NCBI GenBank assembly: GCA_943789455.1
Contig: CALSUE010000001.1
Span: 623,001-687,000, forward strand
DNA: 64,000 nucleotides
Source of the DNA: an uncultured Flavobacteriaceae bacterium
GTDB lineage: Bacteria; Bacteroidota; Bacteroidia; Flavobacteriales; Flavobacteriaceae
Reading direction: 5' to 3'
In this document: positions 62,244 through 64,000 of the stretch, one piece after another
Layout of the letters: the number at the start of each line of letters is the position of its first letter
Position numbering within the stretch: the first letter of the stretch is position 1
Program-made: the position numbers and the translations under genes
The notes under the pieces: model-generated
Told to the model about the DNA's origin: nothing
The model's input: the letters and a program-made list of their open reading frames with translations, nothing else
Database searches by the model: none

Positions 62244-64000
62244 CTATAGGTTTCCTGTTCTAATAACATCTGCAAATATTCCAGAAGCTGTAACCTCTGC
62301 TCCAGCACCAGCTCCTTTAATGATTAAAGGTTGCTCAGAATATCTATCTGTATAAAACAATACAATATTATCACTTCCTTCTAAATGATAAAAGGAATGA
62401 GAGGAGTTTATTTGTTCCAAACCAACCCTAGCTTTACCATCTTTAAACTCAGCTACATATTTTAAACGACAGTTCTTCGCTTTTGAATCCAAAAATAACT
62501 GTTGAAATTGAGATTCATCTTTCTCTAGTGACGAATAAAAATCAGTATTATTTTTTGCATCAAGACTTTCTTTTGATAAAAATGAATTGTTTTCTATGTC
62601 TTCTAATTCTAAATCAAAACCACTTTCTCTGGCTAAAATTAAAATTTTTCTAGCCACATCAATACCGCTAAGATCTATTTTTGGGTCTGGTTCGGTATAG
62701 CCTTCAATAGCAGCCTGTTTTACTACTGAAGAAAAAGTTGTTGATGCATCAAATTTATTGAATACAAAATTTAGGCTCCCAGAGAGTACTGCTTGAATTT
62801 TATGGACTCTATCTCCTGAGGCTATTAAGTTCTTTAGCGTATCAATAATAGGTAATCCAGCTCCAACATTAGTTTCATAAAGAAAAGAAACATTAGATTT
62901 TCGAGAAACATTTTTTAAAATATTGTAGTTTTTAGAACTAGAAGCACAGGCAATTTTGTTGCAAGTTACCACTGCAATATTTTGACGTAAATAGGCTTCA
63001 TACATCTCAGAAATATTTTGATTGGCAGTAATATCTATGAAGATACTATTTCTGAGGTTTAGTTGAGAAACTCTAGAAAAATAAGTGTCAATTCCTGCCT
63101 TTTCTCCATTTTTTAAAAGTTCTTTCCAATTGGATAAATCTATACCATTGTTGTCAAAAAACATTTGTCTAGAATTAGAAACCCCTATCACTCTAATTTT
63201 TAACTTTAAATTTTCTTTAATATATTTATTTTGTTGATTGATCTGAGCTAAAAATTTCTCTCCTACGTTACCTACTCCAGTTACAAAAAGATTTAATTCT
63301 TTAATTCTTTCCTCAAAGAAGCGTTCATGCAAAGTGTTTAATGCTTTTTTTGCTTCTATCTTATCAATCACAGCAGAAATATTTTTTTCTGATGCACCTT
63401 GAGCTATTGCACGAATATTTATGTTGTTCTTTCCTAGAGCACTAAACATTTTACCACTTAATCCTTGATAATTTCTCATATTATCTCCAACTAAGGCAAT
63501 GATACATAACTGTTTTTCAATTTTAACAGGTTTTACCTTTTGCAATTGAATTTCATATTCAAATACCTCATCAATAATCGTTTTTGCTTTTGAGGCATCA
63601 TCGTCAGAAATTGCAAGACAAATAGATAATTCTGAGGAGGCCTGAGTAATTAAAATAATATTTATTTGATGTAAATAAAGTACTTCAAATAAACGTTTAG
63701 AAAAACCAGGAACACCAACCATACCATTTCCTTCAAGAGTTACTAGAGAGATATCTTCGATGTAACTAATCCCTTTTACTGGCTTATTAATACTCGTTTC
63801 TTTAGTAATTAAAGTTCCTGAGTCTTCTGGTTGAAATGTGTTTTTTATAACTATTGGAATCTCTTTCCTTAAAACTGGTTGAATTGTAGGTGGATAAATT
63901 ACTTTTGCTCCAAAATGAGACAATTCCATAGCCTCATGGTAAGATATGTGATCAATAACAGATGCTTGTTTTACAATAGATGGATTGGCTGTAAACATAC
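62244..64000 (-). CDS. thrA: Bifunctional aspartokinase / homoserine dehydrogenase (partial)
   Basis: First gene of thrABC: phosphorylates aspartate and, at the other end, reduces aspartate semialdehyde to homoserine. The reading frame runs off the window edge, so the start of the aspartokinase domain is missing; about 585 residues remain. Visible are the end of the kinase domain (AMELSHFGAKVIYPPTIQPV), two ACT regulatory domains, the Rossmann loop VTGVGNVGEKF, VTCNKIACA and PDPKIDLSGIDVARKILILAR, the homoserine dehydrogenase signature. Threonine feedback is expected through the ACT domains. The promoter or leader lies outside. Confidence 0.95.
   Translation of the reverse strand, partial: MFTANPSIVKQASVIDHISYHEAMELSHFGAKVIYPPTIQPVLRKEIPIVIKNTFQPEDSGTLITKETSINKPVKGISYIEDISLVTLEGNGMVGVPGFSKRLFEVLYLHQINIILITQASSELSICLAISDDDASKAKTIIDEVFEYEIQLQKVKPVKIEKQLCIIALVGDNMRNYQGLSGKMFSALGKNNINIRAIAQGASEKNISAVIDKIEAKKALNTLHERFFEERIKELNLFVTGVGNVGEKFLAQINQQNKYIKENLKLKIRVIGVSNSRQMFFDNNGIDLSNWKELLKNGEKAGIDTYFSRVSQLNLRNSIFIDITANQNISEMYEAYLRQNIAVVTCNKIACASSSKNYNILKNVSRKSNVSFLYETNVGAGLPIIDTLKNLIASGDRVHKIQAVLSGSLNFVFNKFDASTTFSSVVKQAAIEGYTEPDPKIDLSGIDVARKILILARESGFDLELEDIENNSFLSKESLDAKNNTDFYSSLEKDESQFQQLFLDSKAKNCRLKYVAEFKDGKARVGLEQINSSHSFYHLEGSDNIVLFYTDRYSEQPLIIKGAGAGAEVTASGIFADVIRTGNL

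Noticed and set aside
1-64000. Mobile elements, CRISPR arrays, tRNA or rRNA genes, prophage or defence islands
   Set aside because: None was seen on reading both strands; gene content and base composition look uniform throughout.

Overview
This window reads as ordinary chromosomal backbone of a Bacteroidetes bacterium, most likely a marine member of the Flavobacteriaceae. The evidence is low G+C DNA, no Shine-Dalgarno pattern ahead of genes, repeated use of the flavobacterial -7 promoter element TAnnTTTG (sometimes with an upstream TTG), and lineage-typical genes and orders: rsh-fur-purA-ostA-like, DUF4290-murA, parE-parC, a two-motif DnaJ zinc finger, a mitochondrial-type aconitase and BshC. 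No phage, insertion sequence, integrase, CRISPR array, tRNA or rRNA was seen. Coding density is about 93 percent.

Layout. 0-5 kb (+): end of a RelA/SpoT protein, a Fur-family regulator, purA, an OstA/LptA-like protein and a class III aminotransferase, closed by a bidirectional terminator. 5-14 kb (-): aconitase, RNase P RNA, grpE-dnaJ, DUF4290-murA and a UvrD/PcrA helicase. 14-16 kb (+): two small membrane proteins and a BtuF-like lipoprotein. 16-21 kb (-): parE-parC and a DUF2834 protein. 21-30 kb (+): lysA, an acetyltransferase, topB, an M1 peptidase, gcvT, a TPR lipoprotein, an Mpo1-like protein and csaA, with VF530 and a YqaE/Pmp3 micro-protein (absent from the ORF track) on the minus strand. 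30-40 kb: an M14 carboxypeptidase, a fused FAD/Fe-S oxidoreductase, an HxlR regulator and valS. 39-46 kb (+): a DUF1573 protein, an aminotransferase, murB, a small membrane protein, a glycosyltransferase, an ECF sigma factor, an NRAMP-like transporter and lipA. 46-53 kb: mostly minus-strand genes (M19 dipeptidase, cystathionine/cysteine synthase, LolE-like permease, sterol-desaturase-like protein, YkgJ protein) with one plus-strand NamZ-like muramidase. 53-57 kb (+): argS, lpd and an unknown membrane protein. 57-64 kb (-): bshC-rlmF and the thrA-thrB-thrC operon, with thrA cut by the window edge.

Function. Most genes are housekeeping: wall precursors (murA, murB), lysine and threonine branches of the aspartate family (lysA, thrABC), lipoate and lipoamide metabolism (lipA, lpd, gcvT), DNA topology (parE, parC, topB), chaperones and tRNA charging (valS, argS). 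I do not see a clear undescribed multi-gene system. The points most worth a second look are a possible beta-clamp motif at the extreme C-terminus of ParC, an NRAMP-like transporter lacking both metal-site motifs and coupled to an ECF sigma factor, a Cys-to-Asp MurA, a 29-codon ORF overlapping lpd, a perfect palindrome upstream of the HxlR gene, promoters placed almost on the start codon, and several unexplained inverted repeats.
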